Positions 26,140 through 35,325 of a DNA stretch of 40,485 nucleotides are shown in pieces (within the stretch, counting starts at the first letter, position 1; every line of letters begins with the position of its first letter). The DNA lies in contig JAKSNJ010000015.1 in the NCBI GenBank assembly GCA_024399965.1, positions 1-40,485 of the forward strand. Reading direction: 5' to 3'. The position numbers and the translations under genes are program-made. Source of the DNA: Paludibacteraceae bacterium (GTDB taxonomy: Bacteria; Bacteroidota; Bacteroidia; Bacteroidales; Paludibacteraceae). The notes beneath the pieces are model-generated. The model was not told the DNA's origin and ran no database searches. It was given only the letters and a program-made list of their open reading frames with translations.

Positions 26140-26997
26140 ATGAAGCATCGTTTTTTTAATATGTATCTCACTGCCACCATTAGTGTGGCATTGGTGTTGT
26201 TTTTGATTGGTTTGGAGTGCATTACCTTGCTTTCTGCCCATCAAATGATTCAGCGTCTCAAGGAGAATGTGGCGCTGACCATTGTGCTGAAGGACAACGC
26301 TACTGAGGAACAAATTACGCGTTTGGGCGAGGTGCTGGAGATGGCTCCGTATAGCCACGAGGTGCGTTATATATCCAAAGAGCAGGCCCTTGAGGAGCAT
26401 ATTCAGGCCTTGGGTGAGGACCCGCAAAAGTTCTTGGGATATAACCCCTTGTCCAATACGTACGAGATGGCTTTGCAAGCCGACTATGCGCAGGAGGACA
26501 GTATTTGCACGATTGAGGATAACCTGATGACGCTGCCGTATATTCAGCAGGTTAATCATCCGCAGGAGATTGTGTCCATGCTGGATTTGCACGTGGGTGA
26601 AATCAGCGTTGTGCTGGTGGTAATAGCGCTGTTGCTGTTGCTTATTTCGTGGGCACTGATTGCGAATACGGTGCGGTTGCAGGTGTATAGCAAACGATTC
26701 CTAATCAATACGATGCGCTTGGTGGGTGCTACTCCGTGGGTGATTCGTGCTCCGTTTGTCAAGCGCAATGTGTTGCTGGGCTTTGAGGCAGGATTGGTAG
26801 CGTTGGTGGCGCTGGCATTGGCGGTCTATTACGTGCATATACGCTTAGGCGTGTGGGTAGTTGAACTGACGTGGCAGAATATGCTTATTGTGGGCTTGGT
26901 GGTCTTGTTGGGAGGCGAATTGATTACGTTCTTTGCTTCCTTTGCTGCCACGAGCCGATATATCCGAATGAAAATAGATAAGATGTATGAAATATAA
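26140..26997 (+). CDS. ftsX: Cell-division protein FtsX
   Basis: A 285-residue ABC-transporter-like permease subunit that with FtsE controls peptidoglycan hydrolases at the septum. One transmembrane helix lies at the N-terminus (YLTATISVALVLFLIGLECI). An extracytoplasmic domain with VALTIVLKDNATEEQI and ISKEQALEEH follows, then three C-terminal helices with the FtsX motif MRLVGATPWVIRAPFV. The ATG at 26140 was chosen over an upstream TTG. ftsE is not nearby. The start codon lies right behind the gldN terminator, so its own promoter is not evident. Confidence 0.93.
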   Translation: MKHRFFNMYLTATISVALVLFLIGLECITLLSAHQMIQRLKENVALTIVLKDNATEEQITRLGEVLEMAPYSHEVRYISKEQALEEHIQALGEDPQKFLGYNPLSNTYEMALQADYAQEDSICTIEDNLMTLPYIQQVNHPQEIVSMLDLHVGEISVVLVVIALLLLLISWALIANTVRLQVYSKRFLINTMRLVGATPWVIRAPFVKRNVLLGFEAGLVALVALALAVYYVHIRLGVWVVELTWQNMLIVGLVVLLGGELITFFASFAATSRYIRMKIDKMYEI

Positions 26998-26998
26998 T

Positions 26999-27205
26999 AT
27001 GAACAAAATCAACATGGTGCTGATGGCAGCATCAGTGTTTGTTATTATTATTGGTTTATGTTTAATGGTAGGTGAGCCCAGTGGTGCCACCGAGTATAAT
27101 CCGGACATTTTCTCGTCTCGTCGCATTACGGTTGGTCCAATGGTTTCGTTGGCCGGTTTTGTGTTGATGATTGTGGCGATTGTCTATAAAAAGAAAGAGA
27201 AATGA
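26999..27205 (+). CDS. DUF3098 family membrane protein
   Basis: A 68-residue protein with two transmembrane helices ([20 protein letters not shown] and [16 protein letters not shown]) joined by a loop with the family pattern [15 protein letters not shown]3098 proteins typically lie between ftsX and uppP in Bacteroidota, as here; function unknown. The start may instead be at 26987, which would overlap ftsX by 11 bases; 26999 gives the usual family N-terminus. The stop overlaps the uppP start (ATGA). Confidence 0.88.
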   Translation: MNKINMVLMAASVFVIIIGLCLMVGEPSGATEYNPDIFSSRRITVGPMVSLAGFVLMIVAIVYKKKEK

Positions 27206-28005
27206 GTTGGTGGCAAGCGCTGATATTAGGTGTTATACAGGGATTGACTGAGTTCCTGCCGGTGTCTTCTTCCGGTCATTTGACGATAGGGCAGACCTTG
27301 TTGAACGTGCAGTTTGAGGAGGGGGATATGTTGCTGTTTGATGTACTCGTTCACGCCGCTACCGTATGTGCCACGTTGCTGGTGCTGTGGAAGGAAGTCT
27401 GTTGGATACTAAAGGGCACGTTTACAACGCCTGTTTGGAACGATGAGAAACAGTATGCATGCAAGATTATTGTATCTATGGTGCCGGTGTTTGTTGTCGG
27501 CATGTTCTTCAAGGACCAAGTGGAAGCCATCTTTGGTAGCGGTTTAGTGGTGGTGGGGGCTTGCCTCTTGGTTACGGCTTGTCTCTTGGCTTTTGCGCAA
27601 TATGCCAAACCGCGTCAGAAGGAGTCCATCGGTTGGTGGGATAGTTTGATTATCGGTCTCGGTCAGGCGGTGGCAGTGTTGCCGGGTTTGAGCCGTAGTG
27701 GTACCACGATAGCCACCGGTATCCTATTGGGTAACAAGAAGGAGCAAGTGGCGCAGTTCTCATTTTTAATGGTAATGGTGCCTATTTTAGGACAAGCGTT
27801 CTTGGACCTGTTGGATGTGCTGCAAGGCGAAGTCGTGTCGAATCTGAGCCCTGTGTGTCTATTGATTGGCTTTGTGAGTGCCTTTGCGGTGGGGGCTGCT
27901 GCGTGCAAGTGGATGATAGGTATCGTTAAACGCCAAAAACTGATTTATTTCGCCATCTACTGCCTTTTGATGGGTGGTTTTGCGCTGATATATGGACTTT
28001 GTTGA
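27202..28005 (+). CDS. uppP: Undecaprenyl-diphosphatase
   Basis: A 267-residue polytopic inner-membrane enzyme (BacA family) that removes a phosphate from undecaprenyl diphosphate to recycle the lipid carrier for cell-wall synthesis. Both signature motifs are intact: [16 protein letters not shown] (residues 12-27) with the key Glu17, and [13 protein letters not shown] with the catalytic Ser and Arg. Length is normal. Translationally coupled to DUF3098 upstream and overlapping truB by 14 bases. Confidence 0.96.
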   Translation: MSWWQALILGVIQGLTEFLPVSSSGHLTIGQTLLNVQFEEGDMLLFDVLVHAATVCATLLVLWKEVCWILKGTFTTPVWNDEKQYACKIIVSMVPVFVVGMFFKDQVEAIFGSGLVVVGACLLVTACLLAFAQYAKPRQKESIGWWDSLIIGLGQAVAVLPGLSRSGTTIATGILLGNKKEQVAQFSFLMVMVPILGQAFLDLLDVLQGEVVSNLSPVCLLIGFVSAFAVGAAACKWMIGIVKRQKLIYFAIYCLLMGGFALIYGLC

Positions 28006-28696
28006 GGGGGAGATAATTGGTTTTGACAAGCCCTACCGGTGGACATCGTTTGATGTGGTGGGTAAGACGCGTTGGCTCTTGTGCCACCGATTGGGTAAGA
28101 AAAAACTCAAGGTGGGGCATACAGGCACGTTAGACCCTTTGGCTACCGGAGTGGTGGTGGTATGTACGGGCAAGAAGACTAAACTGATAGACCAGCTGCA
28201 GCAGCATATCAAGGAGTATGTGGCGACCTTGCAATTAGGAGCCACCACACCCAGTTATGACTTAGAGAAACCCATTGACGCCACCTATCCCACGGCACAT
28301 ATCACGCGCGAACTGGTCGAGCAGGTCATTCCTACTTTCTTGGGTGAGCAGTGGCAGGTGCCACCTATGTTCTCGGCGGTTAAGGTAGATGGCAAGCGGG
28401 CATACGAGTTGGCGCGCAAAGGCAAAGAAGTGGCACTTAAACCCAAGTTGCTCACCATCGACGAAATAGAAATCTTGCGGTTTGATGCCGAGACGATGCA
28501 GTTGGAAATTCGCGTGGTGTGCTCCAAAGGAACGTACATTCGTGCCCTTGCAAGAGACATCGGCGAGCGTTTGCACAGTGGTGCCCATTTGATAGCTTTG
28601 CGCCGCACCCGAGTGGGAGACATACGCGTAGAGGATTGCATCAACTTTGAGCAATTTCAGGCGTTAATAGAAAACGAAACAGAAGATACTAAGTAA
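27992..28696 (+). CDS. truB: tRNA pseudouridine-55 synthase
   Basis: A 234-residue cytosolic enzyme that isomerises U55 in the T loop of tRNAs. The catalytic Asp48 lies in [12 protein letters not shown]. The [13 protein letters not shown] start and the later [18 protein letters not shown] block are standard for TruB. The C-terminal PUA extension is short, as is usual in Bacteroidota. It overlaps uppP and is followed six bases later by queA, another tRNA-modification gene. Confidence 0.96.
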   Translation: MDFVEGEIIGFDKPYRWTSFDVVGKTRWLLCHRLGKKKLKVGHTGTLDPLATGVVVVCTGKKTKLIDQLQQHIKEYVATLQLGATTPSYDLEKPIDATYPTAHITRELVEQVIPTFLGEQWQVPPMFSAVKVDGKRAYELARKGKEVALKPKLLTIDEIEILRFDAETMQLEIRVVCSKGTYIRALARDIGERLHSGAHLIALRRTRVGDIRVEDCINFEQFQALIENETEDTK

Positions 28697-28702
28697 CACA
28701 AT

Positions 28703-29830
28703 ATGAATCATTTTGACCAATTTAACATGAAGCTCAGTCAGTTCAAGTTCCGCTTGCCGGACGAGCAGATTGCGCAATTTCCTAACCCTGATAGAGACGA
28801 GGCCCGTATGCTGGTCTTGCACCGCAAGAGTGGCGAGATAGAGCATAAGAAAGTCAAAGATACAATTTCCTACTTCGGCGAAGGCGATGTGTTTATTTTT
28901 AACGATACGCAGGTCTTCCCTGCACGTCTCTATGCCAAGAAGGAGAAGACGATGGCGAACATTGAGATTTTCCTCTTGCGCGAGTTGAACCACGATTTGC
29001 GTTTTTGGGATGTGCTGGTGGATCCTGCCCGTAAGATCCGTATCGGAAATAAACTGTTCTTGGACGAGGACACCACGATTATAGCGGAGGTCATTGATAA
29101 CACCACGTCCCGTGGGCGTACGTTGCGTTTCTTGACGGACTACGATAATTCGGAGTTCACCCAGTATCTGTACAGTTTGGGTAATATGCCGTTGCCTAAG
29201 TATATCCGTCGCCCGATGGACGAGGAGACGCGTGCCCAATTTGAGGCCGAGTTCCCTGAAATGACCGAAAAGGAGCTGGACGAGGAATACTACCAAACTA
29301 TTTTTGCCAAGAAGATAGGTGCCGTGGCAGCTCCTGCTGCTTGTTTGCACTTCTCCAAACACCTCATGAAACGTTTGGAAATAATCGGTGTGGAGCCCCA
29401 ATTCATTACGTCTCACATGTCGTTGGGCAACTTCAAACCGATTGATGTAGAGGACCTGACCAAGCACAAGATTGAGTCGGAACAAATCTTTGTTTCTCAA
29501 GAGGTTGCGTCTGCCGTTGACCGCGCTCATGCCGGTCAAAAGCACGTATGTGCTGTCGGTACGGAGGTAATGCGTGCGCTGGAGCATGTGGTTGGTACGG
29601 AAGGGCAAATTAAACCCTATGACGGTTGGACGAATAAGTTTATCTTCCCCCCGTATGATTTCACGGTGGCTAATTCGTTCTTTGTGAACTTCTATTTCCC
29701 AGAGTCGTCGCAGCAACTTATGGTGGCTGCTTTTGCCGGATTTGAGAATACGATGAGGGCATACGAGGCAGCGCTCAAGGAGGGCTATATGTTTGGCGAT
29801 TACGGAGATGCTATGCTCATCGTAGATTGA
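28703..29830 (+). CDS. queA: S-adenosylmethionine:tRNA ribosyltransferase-isomerase
   Basis: A 375-residue cytosolic enzyme that converts 7-aminomethyl-7-deazaguanine in tRNA to epoxyqueuosine. Seen motifs: [20 protein letters not shown] at the N-terminus, [22 protein letters not shown], then [16 protein letters not shown]-like end of the family (here [14 protein letters not shown]). An ATG at 28727 ([10 protein letters not shown]) matches the usual family start equally well. Its stop overlaps the ung start by one base. Confidence 0.95.
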   Translation: MNHFDQFNMKLSQFKFRLPDEQIAQFPNPDRDEARMLVLHRKSGEIEHKKVKDTISYFGEGDVFIFNDTQVFPARLYAKKEKTMANIEIFLLRELNHDLRFWDVLVDPARKIRIGNKLFLDEDTTIIAEVIDNTTSRGRTLRFLTDYDNSEFTQYLYSLGNMPLPKYIRRPMDEETRAQFEAEFPEMTEKELDEEYYQTIFAKKIGAVAAPAACLHFSKHLMKRLEIIGVEPQFITSHMSLGNFKPIDVEDLTKHKIESEQIFVSQEVASAVDRAHAGQKHVCAVGTEVMRALEHVVGTEGQIKPYDGWTNKFIFPPYDFTVANSFFVNFYFPESSQQLMVAAFAGFENTMRAYEAALKEGYMFGDYGDAMLIVD

Positions 29831-30492
29831 TGAATGTGCGGATAACGGACAGTTGGAAGCAAGTACTGCAATCTGAGTTTGACAAGCCGTACTTTGAGAT
29901 GCTCACTTCGTTTGTGCGGCGTGAGTATGCTACCAAGCAGTGTTTTCCCCCCGGACCGCTTATTTTCAATGCGTTTAACTCGTGTCCGTTTGAGCGGGTG
30001 CGAGTTGTTATTATCGGTCAAGACCCGTATCATGATGTCGGTCAGGCACACGGTTTATGCTTTTCGGTGAACGAGGGTGTGGCGGTGCCGCCGTCGTTGG
30101 AGAATATCTATAAGGAGTTGAATCGCGACCTCGGCAAACCTATTCCCACGTCGGGCAACTTGCAGCACTGGGCGGATCAGGGTGTGCTTATGCTCAATGC
30201 CACGCTCACTGTGGAGGCGCATCACCCGGGGAGCCACCAGAACAAGGGGTGGGAGGAACTCACCGACGCTGCCATCAGTGCGCTTAACGGGCAGCGCGAA
30301 CATATTGTGTATATGCTGTGGGGCAGTTATGCCCAGCGCAAGGGGCAGTTTATTGACCGTCGCAAGAACCTCGTCCTTACAGCCCCGCACCCCAGTCCCC
30401 TCTCTGCCTATCGGGGCTTTATCGGTTGTGGTCATTTCTCCGCTGCCAATCGCTATCTGAGTCAACATGGTCTATCCCCCATTGAATGGTAA
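29830..30492 (+). CDS. ung: Uracil-DNA glycosylase
   Basis: A 220-residue family-1 enzyme that removes uracil from DNA. The water-activating loop GQDPYH has Asp65 and His68. The uracil-binding and leucine-loop motifs [11 protein letters not shown] and [13 protein letters not shown] are intact. The ATG at 29830 was chosen over an adjacent TTG. Normal length. Directly followed by polA with one base between stop and start, a neat base-excision repair pair. Confidence 0.96.
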   Translation: MNVRITDSWKQVLQSEFDKPYFEMLTSFVRREYATKQCFPPGPLIFNAFNSCPFERVRVVIIGQDPYHDVGQAHGLCFSVNEGVAVPPSLENIYKELNRDLGKPIPTSGNLQHWADQGVLMLNATLTVEAHHPGSHQNKGWEELTDAAISALNGQREHIVYMLWGSYAQRKGQFIDRRKNLVLTAPHPSPLSAYRGFIGCGHFSAANRYLSQHGLSPIEW

Positions 30493-30493
30493 T

Positions 30494-32890
30494 ATGAAAC
30501 GACTTCTGCTTATTGATGCTTACGCGATGATTTATCGCGCTTACTATGCCTTTATCCGTGTGCCGCGCATGAATTCCAAAGGCGAGAACACAAGTGCTAT
30601 CTATGGGTTTGTTACCACTTTGGAGGACTTGCTTCGCAAACTCAAACCTACGCATATTGGTGTTGCTTTTGACCCTCACGGACCTACGTTCCGTCACGAG
30701 GCATACGAGCAGTACAAGGCGCAGCGTGAAGAAACGCCCGAAGATATACGGCGCTCTGTTCCTATTATCAAAACGATTTTGGAGGCAATGAATATACCTG
30801 TTTTGGAGGTGCAAGGGTTTGAGGCGGACGATGTTGTTGGTACGTTGTCCGTCAAGGCGGAACAGGCCGGTTTTGAGGTGTTTATGGCTACGCCGGACAA
30901 GGACTACGGGCAATTGGTCACCGAGCAGGTGCATCAGTACCGCCCGCGGCATACCGGTGGTTTTGAGCAATTGGGTCCCGAAGATGTGTGCGCCAAATAC
31001 GGGCTGTACAAGACATCACAAGTGATTGATTTACTGGCATTGATGGGTGATGCCAGCGACAATATACCCGGCTGCAAAGGGGTGGGTGAGAAGACGGCTG
31101 TAATGCTCCTGCAGCAGTTTGGGTCGGTGGATAATCTGCTGGCACACACGGATGAGTTAACCGGCGCACTCAAAACCAAAGTGGAGAGCCAAATCGACAA
31201 TATCCGCTTCTCCAAGTTCTTGGCTACCATCCGTACCGATGTGCCTGTCGAACTGAACGAAGACCAACTACTGGTACAGCCCAAGGACTGGACGCGTCTG
31301 ACGCCTATTTATCAGGAGTTGGAGTTTAACTCATTACTCAAAAAAGCACCAACTCCCAAACCCACCGATTCACCTTTTACCGGTGTGCCCGGAGGCACCC
31401 GATTCCCCGATTCCCCAACTCGCCGAGCCCCTAAAAAACCTTCCACCGAGGCCACACTCGACTTGTTTGCCCAACTGGAGGACGAACCCGTCTCCCCCCA
31501 ACTCCCCATCTCCCCCTTACTGAGGGGGTCGGGGGGTGTTTCCCCTTCCCCCTCTCCTTACGACACGCAGGAAAATCGTCTCTGCGCTTACCTGCTCAAT
31601 CCCGAAGTAACCTTTAACCCCAATATAGCGCCCAACTGGGAGGCCCTCAAGGCCGATGCGGCATTGTGGAACCTCTACCAAGAGGTCGAACTGCCCTTAG
31701 TCCCCGTCTTGCGCGAGATGGAACAGGCAGGGGTGCGGTTTGATGTGGCTATGCTTACACAGGCCGAGGGCGAACTCAGTCGTGAGTTGGAACAATTAGA
31801 GCAAGATATTTTTGCTTTGGCAGGCGAGATTTTTAATCTCAATTCACCGGCACAGGTGGGCGAAATACTCTTTGATAAAATGCACTTGGACGACAAAGTC
31901 AAGCGTGGTCATAACGGACGCTATTCCACCTCCGAAGAGGTCCTGCAGGGTATCATAGACAAGCACCCCATCGTGGGCAAAATCTTGGAGCAGCGCGAAC
32001 TGAAAAAACTCATCTCAACCTATATCAGCACCCTGCCGTCCTATATCAATCCTGCCACCGGCAAGATACATACCACTTATAACCAAACGGTTACTGCCAC
32101 CGGGCGTCTGTCCTCCAGCAACCCCAATCTGCAGAACTTGCCTATTCGCACCGAACGGGGACAACTGATACGAAAAGCTGTGATTGCCGATGATGGTTGT
32201 CTTTTCCTCAGTGCTGACTATTCGCAAATTGAGTTGCGGCTATTGGCACATTTCTCGCAAGATGCCAATCTCATTGAGGCGTTCCGCAACGAACAGGATA
32301 TTCACGCTGCGACTGCTGCCAAGATTTTTCATAAAACCATTGCTGAGGTGACGCGTGAGGAACGGCGCAGTGCCAAAACGGCCAATTTCGGTATTATCTA
32401 TGGTATATCTGCTTTTGGTTTGGCGCAGCAGTTAGATTGCTCTCGTGCGGAAGCCAAGGCGCTGATTGACGGTTACTTTGAGGCCTTCCCCAAGGTGATT
32501 GATTTCATTGAGCAGCAAAAAGCCAAGGCGCGTGCCGATGGCTTTGTGGAAACGCTTTTTGGCCGCAAACGCTATTTGCCTGACATCAACAGTCGTAACT
32601 CCGTCGTGCGCTCCTTTGCAGAACGCAATGCCGTCAACGCCCCCATTCAGGGCACTGCTGCTGACATCATCAAGATGGCAATGGTCAACATCGCACGCCG
32701 ACTCAAGTCCGAACAACTCAAGGCACAAATGATTATGCAGGTACACGATGAACTCAACTTCAACGTCCCTGAGAATGAGATAGATACCGTGCGCGAATTG
32801 GTCGTGTCGGAGATGCAGAACGTGGTACATCTGTCTGTACCCTTGCGCGCCGATTGCGGGGTAGGCAAAACATGGTTGGACGCACACTAA
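30494..32890 (+). CDS. polA: DNA polymerase I lacking a recognisable 3'-5' exonuclease domain
   Basis: A 798-residue protein. Residues 1-280 are the 5' nuclease (FEADDVVGTLSVKAE, TPDKDYGQLV, GDASDNIPGCKGVGEKTA). Residues 284-356 are a Pro/Ser/Gly-rich linker. Residues 357-400 are only the last part of an exonuclease domain (LCAYLLNPEV, then ALWNLYQEVELPLVPVL). Residues 401-798 are a full polymerase: motif A LSADYSQIELR (572-582), motif B around RRSAKTANFGIIYG (624-637), motif C QVHDE (749-753). Family A enzymes of Bacteroidota are usually above 900 residues. I find no DEDD exonuclease motifs, so proofreading should be absent. The start at 30494 is preferred over 30467, which would overlap ung. 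Confidence 0.95.
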   Translation: MKRLLLIDAYAMIYRAYYAFIRVPRMNSKGENTSAIYGFVTTLEDLLRKLKPTHIGVAFDPHGPTFRHEAYEQYKAQREETPEDIRRSVPIIKTILEAMNIPVLEVQGFEADDVVGTLSVKAEQAGFEVFMATPDKDYGQLVTEQVHQYRPRHTGGFEQLGPEDVCAKYGLYKTSQVIDLLALMGDASDNIPGCKGVGEKTAVMLLQQFGSVDNLLAHTDELTGALKTKVESQIDNIRFSKFLATIRTDVPVELNEDQLLVQPKDWTRLTPIYQELEFNSLLKKAPTPKPTDSPFTGVPGGTRFPDSPTRRAPKKPSTEATLDLFAQLEDEPVSPQLPISPLLRGSGGVSPSPSPYDTQENRLCAYLLNPEVTFNPNIAPNWEALKADAALWNLYQEVELPLVPVLREMEQAGVRFDVAMLTQAEGELSRELEQLEQDIFALAGEIFNLNSPAQVGEILFDKMHLDDKVKRGHNGRYSTSEEVLQGIIDKHPIVGKILEQRELKKLISTYISTLPSYINPATGKIHTTYNQTVTATGRLSSSNPNLQNLPIRTERGQLIRKAVIADDGCLFLSADYSQIELRLLAHFSQDANLIEAFRNEQDIHAATAAKIFHKTIAEVTREERRSAKTANFGIIYGISAFGLAQQLDCSRAEAKALIDGYFEAFPKVIDFIEQQKAKARADGFVETLFGRKRYLPDINSRNSVVRSFAERNAVNAPIQGTAADIIKMAMVNIARRLKSEQLKAQMIMQVHDELNFNVPENEIDTVRELVVSEMQNVVHLSVPLRADCGVGKTWLDAH
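31512..31528. repeat. GC palindrome within polA linker
   Basis: CCCCCT-TACTG-family hairpin: CCCCCT at 31512-31517 pairs with AGGGGG at 31523-31528, followed by TCGGGGGG. It is out of keeping with the local codon use and looks like a REP-like palindromic insertion read in frame as PLLRGSGGV. Confidence 0.55.
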
Positions 32891-32892
32891 TT

Positions 32893-32929
32893 GAATGGAG
32901 AATTGAGAATTGATAGTTGAGAATTGAAT
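32893..32929 (+). repeat. AATTGAGAATTGA-type simple repeat before hflX
   Basis: GAATGGAGAATTGAGAATTG and related units fill nearly the whole polA-hflX gap, ending at the hflX start codon. Confidence 0.65.
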
Positions 32930-34144
32930 ATGGAACGAGCTATTTTAGTGGGATTGATTACTCCTAATCAGCCCGAGGAACGGACAAAGGAGTATCTGGA
33001 CGAATTGGCTTTTTTGGCTGATACACGCCAAATAATGCCGGTCAAACGCTTTGTGCAACGGGTACCTAATCCCGATACCAACACCTATGTCGGGTCGGGC
33101 AAGGTGCAGGAGATACGTGACTTCATCATACGCCATCAGCATGACGAAGAGGGACCTATTGACTTGGTTATCTTTGATGACGAACTCTCCCCACGGCAAT
33201 TACGCAACATAGAGCGCGACCTCAACTGGCGCGACAATCCCAAAGAACGCTGCGAGATACGCGTCATGGACCGTACTATACTTATCTTGGAAATCTTCCT
33301 CCAACGTGCCCAAACGTCCTACGCCAAGACGCAGGTCGAAATGGCACATCTGCAATATATGTTGCCTCGCCTGACACGTATGTGGACCCACTTGGACCGT
33401 CAGCGTGGCGGTGGTGGCACCAACCGCGGTACGGGTGAAACGCAGATAGAGGCGGACCGCCGTATCATCGGTCAGCGTATCGCCCTCCTGCGGGAAGACC
33501 TGAAACGCATTGACCGCCAAATGGCTACACAGCGGCAGAACCGTGGCAAACTCGTGCGTGTGGCACTCGTCGGATATACCAATGTGGGTAAATCGACGAT
33601 GATGAACCTGCTCAGCAAGTCGGACGTCTTTGCCGAAAACAAACTCTTTGCCACATTGGACACCACCGTCCGCAAAGTGACGGTCGATAATCTGCCCTTC
33701 CTGCTGTCTGATACGGTCGGTTTTATTCGCAAACTGCCGCATAACTTGGTAGAGAGTTTCAAATCTACGTTGGACGAGGTGCGCGAGGCGGACTTGCTCA
33801 TTCATGTGGTCGATGTGTCGCACCCCAATTTTGAGGAGCAGTATGAGGTGGTCAACCAAACGATTGCCGATATTTGCAAGGAGCAAAAACCCACTATTGT
33901 GGTCTTTAATAAAGTTGATGCGTTTACTTATACACCTAAGGACCCTGATGATTTGACCCCTGCCACCCGTGAAAATCGTTCGTTGGACGACTTGCGTACT
34001 ATTTGGCAGGAGCGGCTCGGCACGGATTGCCTGTTTGTCTCTGCGGTGCAGAAGGAGAACATCGACACGCTCCGTTCCCTCCTTTACGACCGTGTGAAAA
34101 CCATCCACATCCAGCGCTACCCCTACGACGACTTCCTCTATTAA
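32930..34144 (+). CDS. hflX: GTPase HflX
   Basis: A 404-residue ribosome-associated GTPase that splits stalled or heat-damaged ribosomes. The N-terminal HflX domain includes YVGSGKVQEI (53-62) and the glycine-rich RGGGGTNRGTGET segment (159-171). The G domain follows: G1 GYTNVGKST (215-223), G3 DTVGFI, G4 NKVD. The ATG at 32930 is taken instead of an upstream TTG. It is the last gene of the housekeeping run that starts at ftsX; a strong hairpin follows about 100 bases later. Confidence 0.96.
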   Translation: MERAILVGLITPNQPEERTKEYLDELAFLADTRQIMPVKRFVQRVPNPDTNTYVGSGKVQEIRDFIIRHQHDEEGPIDLVIFDDELSPRQLRNIERDLNWRDNPKERCEIRVMDRTILILEIFLQRAQTSYAKTQVEMAHLQYMLPRLTRMWTHLDRQRGGGGTNRGTGETQIEADRRIIGQRIALLREDLKRIDRQMATQRQNRGKLVRVALVGYTNVGKSTMMNLLSKSDVFAENKLFATLDTTVRKVTVDNLPFLLSDTVGFIRKLPHNLVESFKSTLDEVREADLLIHVVDVSHPNFEEQYEVVNQTIADICKEQKPTIVVFNKVDAFTYTPKDPDDLTPATRENRSLDDLRTIWQERLGTDCLFVSAVQKENIDTLRSLLYDRVKTIHIQRYPYDDFLY

Positions 34145-34187
34145 TCTATTATCCTCCCTCCCGCACACACACCCATACCACCACTTG

Positions 34188-34260
34188 TTCTCCCTGTTTG
34201 CAACATAACATCAACATAACATAGTCGATGGGCATCAATACCGTTAAGGAACCGATTTGC
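34188..34260. repeat. Island-bracketing direct repeat, left copy
   Basis: The first 41 bases (34188-34228, from TTCTCCCTGTTTGC to AGTCGA) are identical to 40356-40396. The next 32 bases are similar, with the shared block TCAATACCGTTAAGG. Confidence 0.85.
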
Positions 34261-34280
34261 GCCAGCAGTCGGTTCCTTAA
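34244..34280. terminator. 12-bp-stem hairpin after hflX
   Basis: TTAAGGAACCGA (34244-34255) and TCGGTTCCTTAA (34269-34280) pair perfectly over a 13-base loop. A sister hairpin with nearly the same loop lies at 40049-40086 after the LRR gene. It probably acts as a terminator, though the T tract is weak; it may also be a dispersed palindromic repeat. Confidence 0.65.
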
Positions 34281-34351
34281 TTGTATATTCATCATTAAAT
34301 TTCATCATTCAGCCACAAAGTGGTGATTAAATCCCTCATTTTACAAAAATA

Positions 34352-34383
34352 TTTGCACATTCAAAAAAAAATGTGTACCTTTG
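34352..34383 (+). promoter_or_regulatory. Promoter of the restriction-modification operon
   Basis: TTTG at 34352-34355, 20 bases, then TACCTTTG at 34376-34383. It shows that the ATG at 34381 cannot be the start and supports 34423. Confidence 0.82.
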
Positions 34384-34422
34384 CAGTTAGTTTCATATAC
34401 AAAAAGGAATTCGCAAAAGATA

Positions 34423-35325
34423 ATGAATGGAGCAACTCCTCACATAGTTCAGTACCAAGGTTCGAAAAGGAACCTCGCGCCTCAAATACTTCAATATTTT
34501 CCGCGCAAGTTTGCTCGATTAATTGAACCTTTTGCAGGAATGGCCGCTATAACTATTGCAGTATCGAAGCAACGAAGGGCAGGTCATTATCATTTGAATG
34601 ATTTAAACGAACCACTTGTCAATGTATTAAAAGAATCAATCACAAATCCTCAGCAACTCATTGAAGACTATACTCGGGTTTGGAGTGAGCAATTGACGTA
34701 TGATTATGGTAGCGTTGAACATTTTTATAAAGTTAGGGACGACTTTAATAATGGCAATAAATGTGCTGCCAACATGTTGTATTTGTTGGCTCGTTGTGTT
34801 AAGGGATCTGTAAGATATAGTAGTTCTGGTATATTTAATCAATCACCGGATAAACGAAGAATGGGAACGACCCCAAAAAATCTTGCCAAAAATGTATATT
34901 TGATTTCTAGTCTTCTCAAAGATAAAACTGATTTTACGTCTGTTGATTATCGTGAAGTAACTAAGAGTGCAAAATGTGGCGACATTGTGTATATGGATCC
35001 CCCTTATCAAGGTGTTTGCTCTTCTCGTGATAGTCGTTATTATTCTGGAATAGATTTTAATGAATTTGTAGAATGTATTGAAGATCTCAATAGACGAGGT
35101 ATCGACTTTATTATCAGCTATGATGGTATATGTGGAGATAAACAATACGGAAATAGTCTTCCTACAGAATTAGGATTAAAAAAGGTGATGCTTAATGCAG
35201 GTCTTTCCAGTCAAAGCTTATTTTTAGGTAAGAAAGAAATAACTTATGAAGCATTATACCTAAGTCGCAACTTATGTGAGGTACGTACTCCAATTATACA
35301 AGATCAACTTTTATTTGCTTTATGA
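34423..35325 (+). CDS. D12-class (Dam-type) adenine-N6 DNA methyltransferase
   Basis: A 300-residue enzyme of the alpha class. The N-terminus has YQGSKRNLAPQIL (equivalent of the KWAGGK block), motif I PFAGMAAITIA (36-46), the D in NDLNEPLVNVL (59-69), and catalytic motif IV DPPY (192-195). Such enzymes methylate adenine; the recognition site cannot be read from sequence. It overlaps the endonuclease gene by four bases (ATGA), the typical coupling of a type II system. AT-rich relative to hflX just upstream, in keeping with acquisition by transfer. Confidence 0.92.
   Translation: MNGATPHIVQYQGSKRNLAPQILQYFPRKFARLIEPFAGMAAITIAVSKQRRAGHYHLNDLNEPLVNVLKESITNPQQLIEDYTRVWSEQLTYDYGSVEHFYKVRDDFNNGNKCAANMLYLLARCVKGSVRYSSSGIFNQSPDKRRMGTTPKNLAKNVYLISSLLKDKTDFTSVDYREVTKSAKCGDIVYMDPPYQGVCSSRDSRYYSGIDFNEFVECIEDLNRRGIDFIISYDGICGDKQYGNSLPTELGLKKVMLNAGLSSQSLFLGKKEITYEALYLSRNLCEVRTPIIQDQLLFAL

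Noticed and set aside
28664-29716. 350-codon minus-strand frame opposite queA
   Set aside because: Shadow of queA; no family resemblance and no start context.
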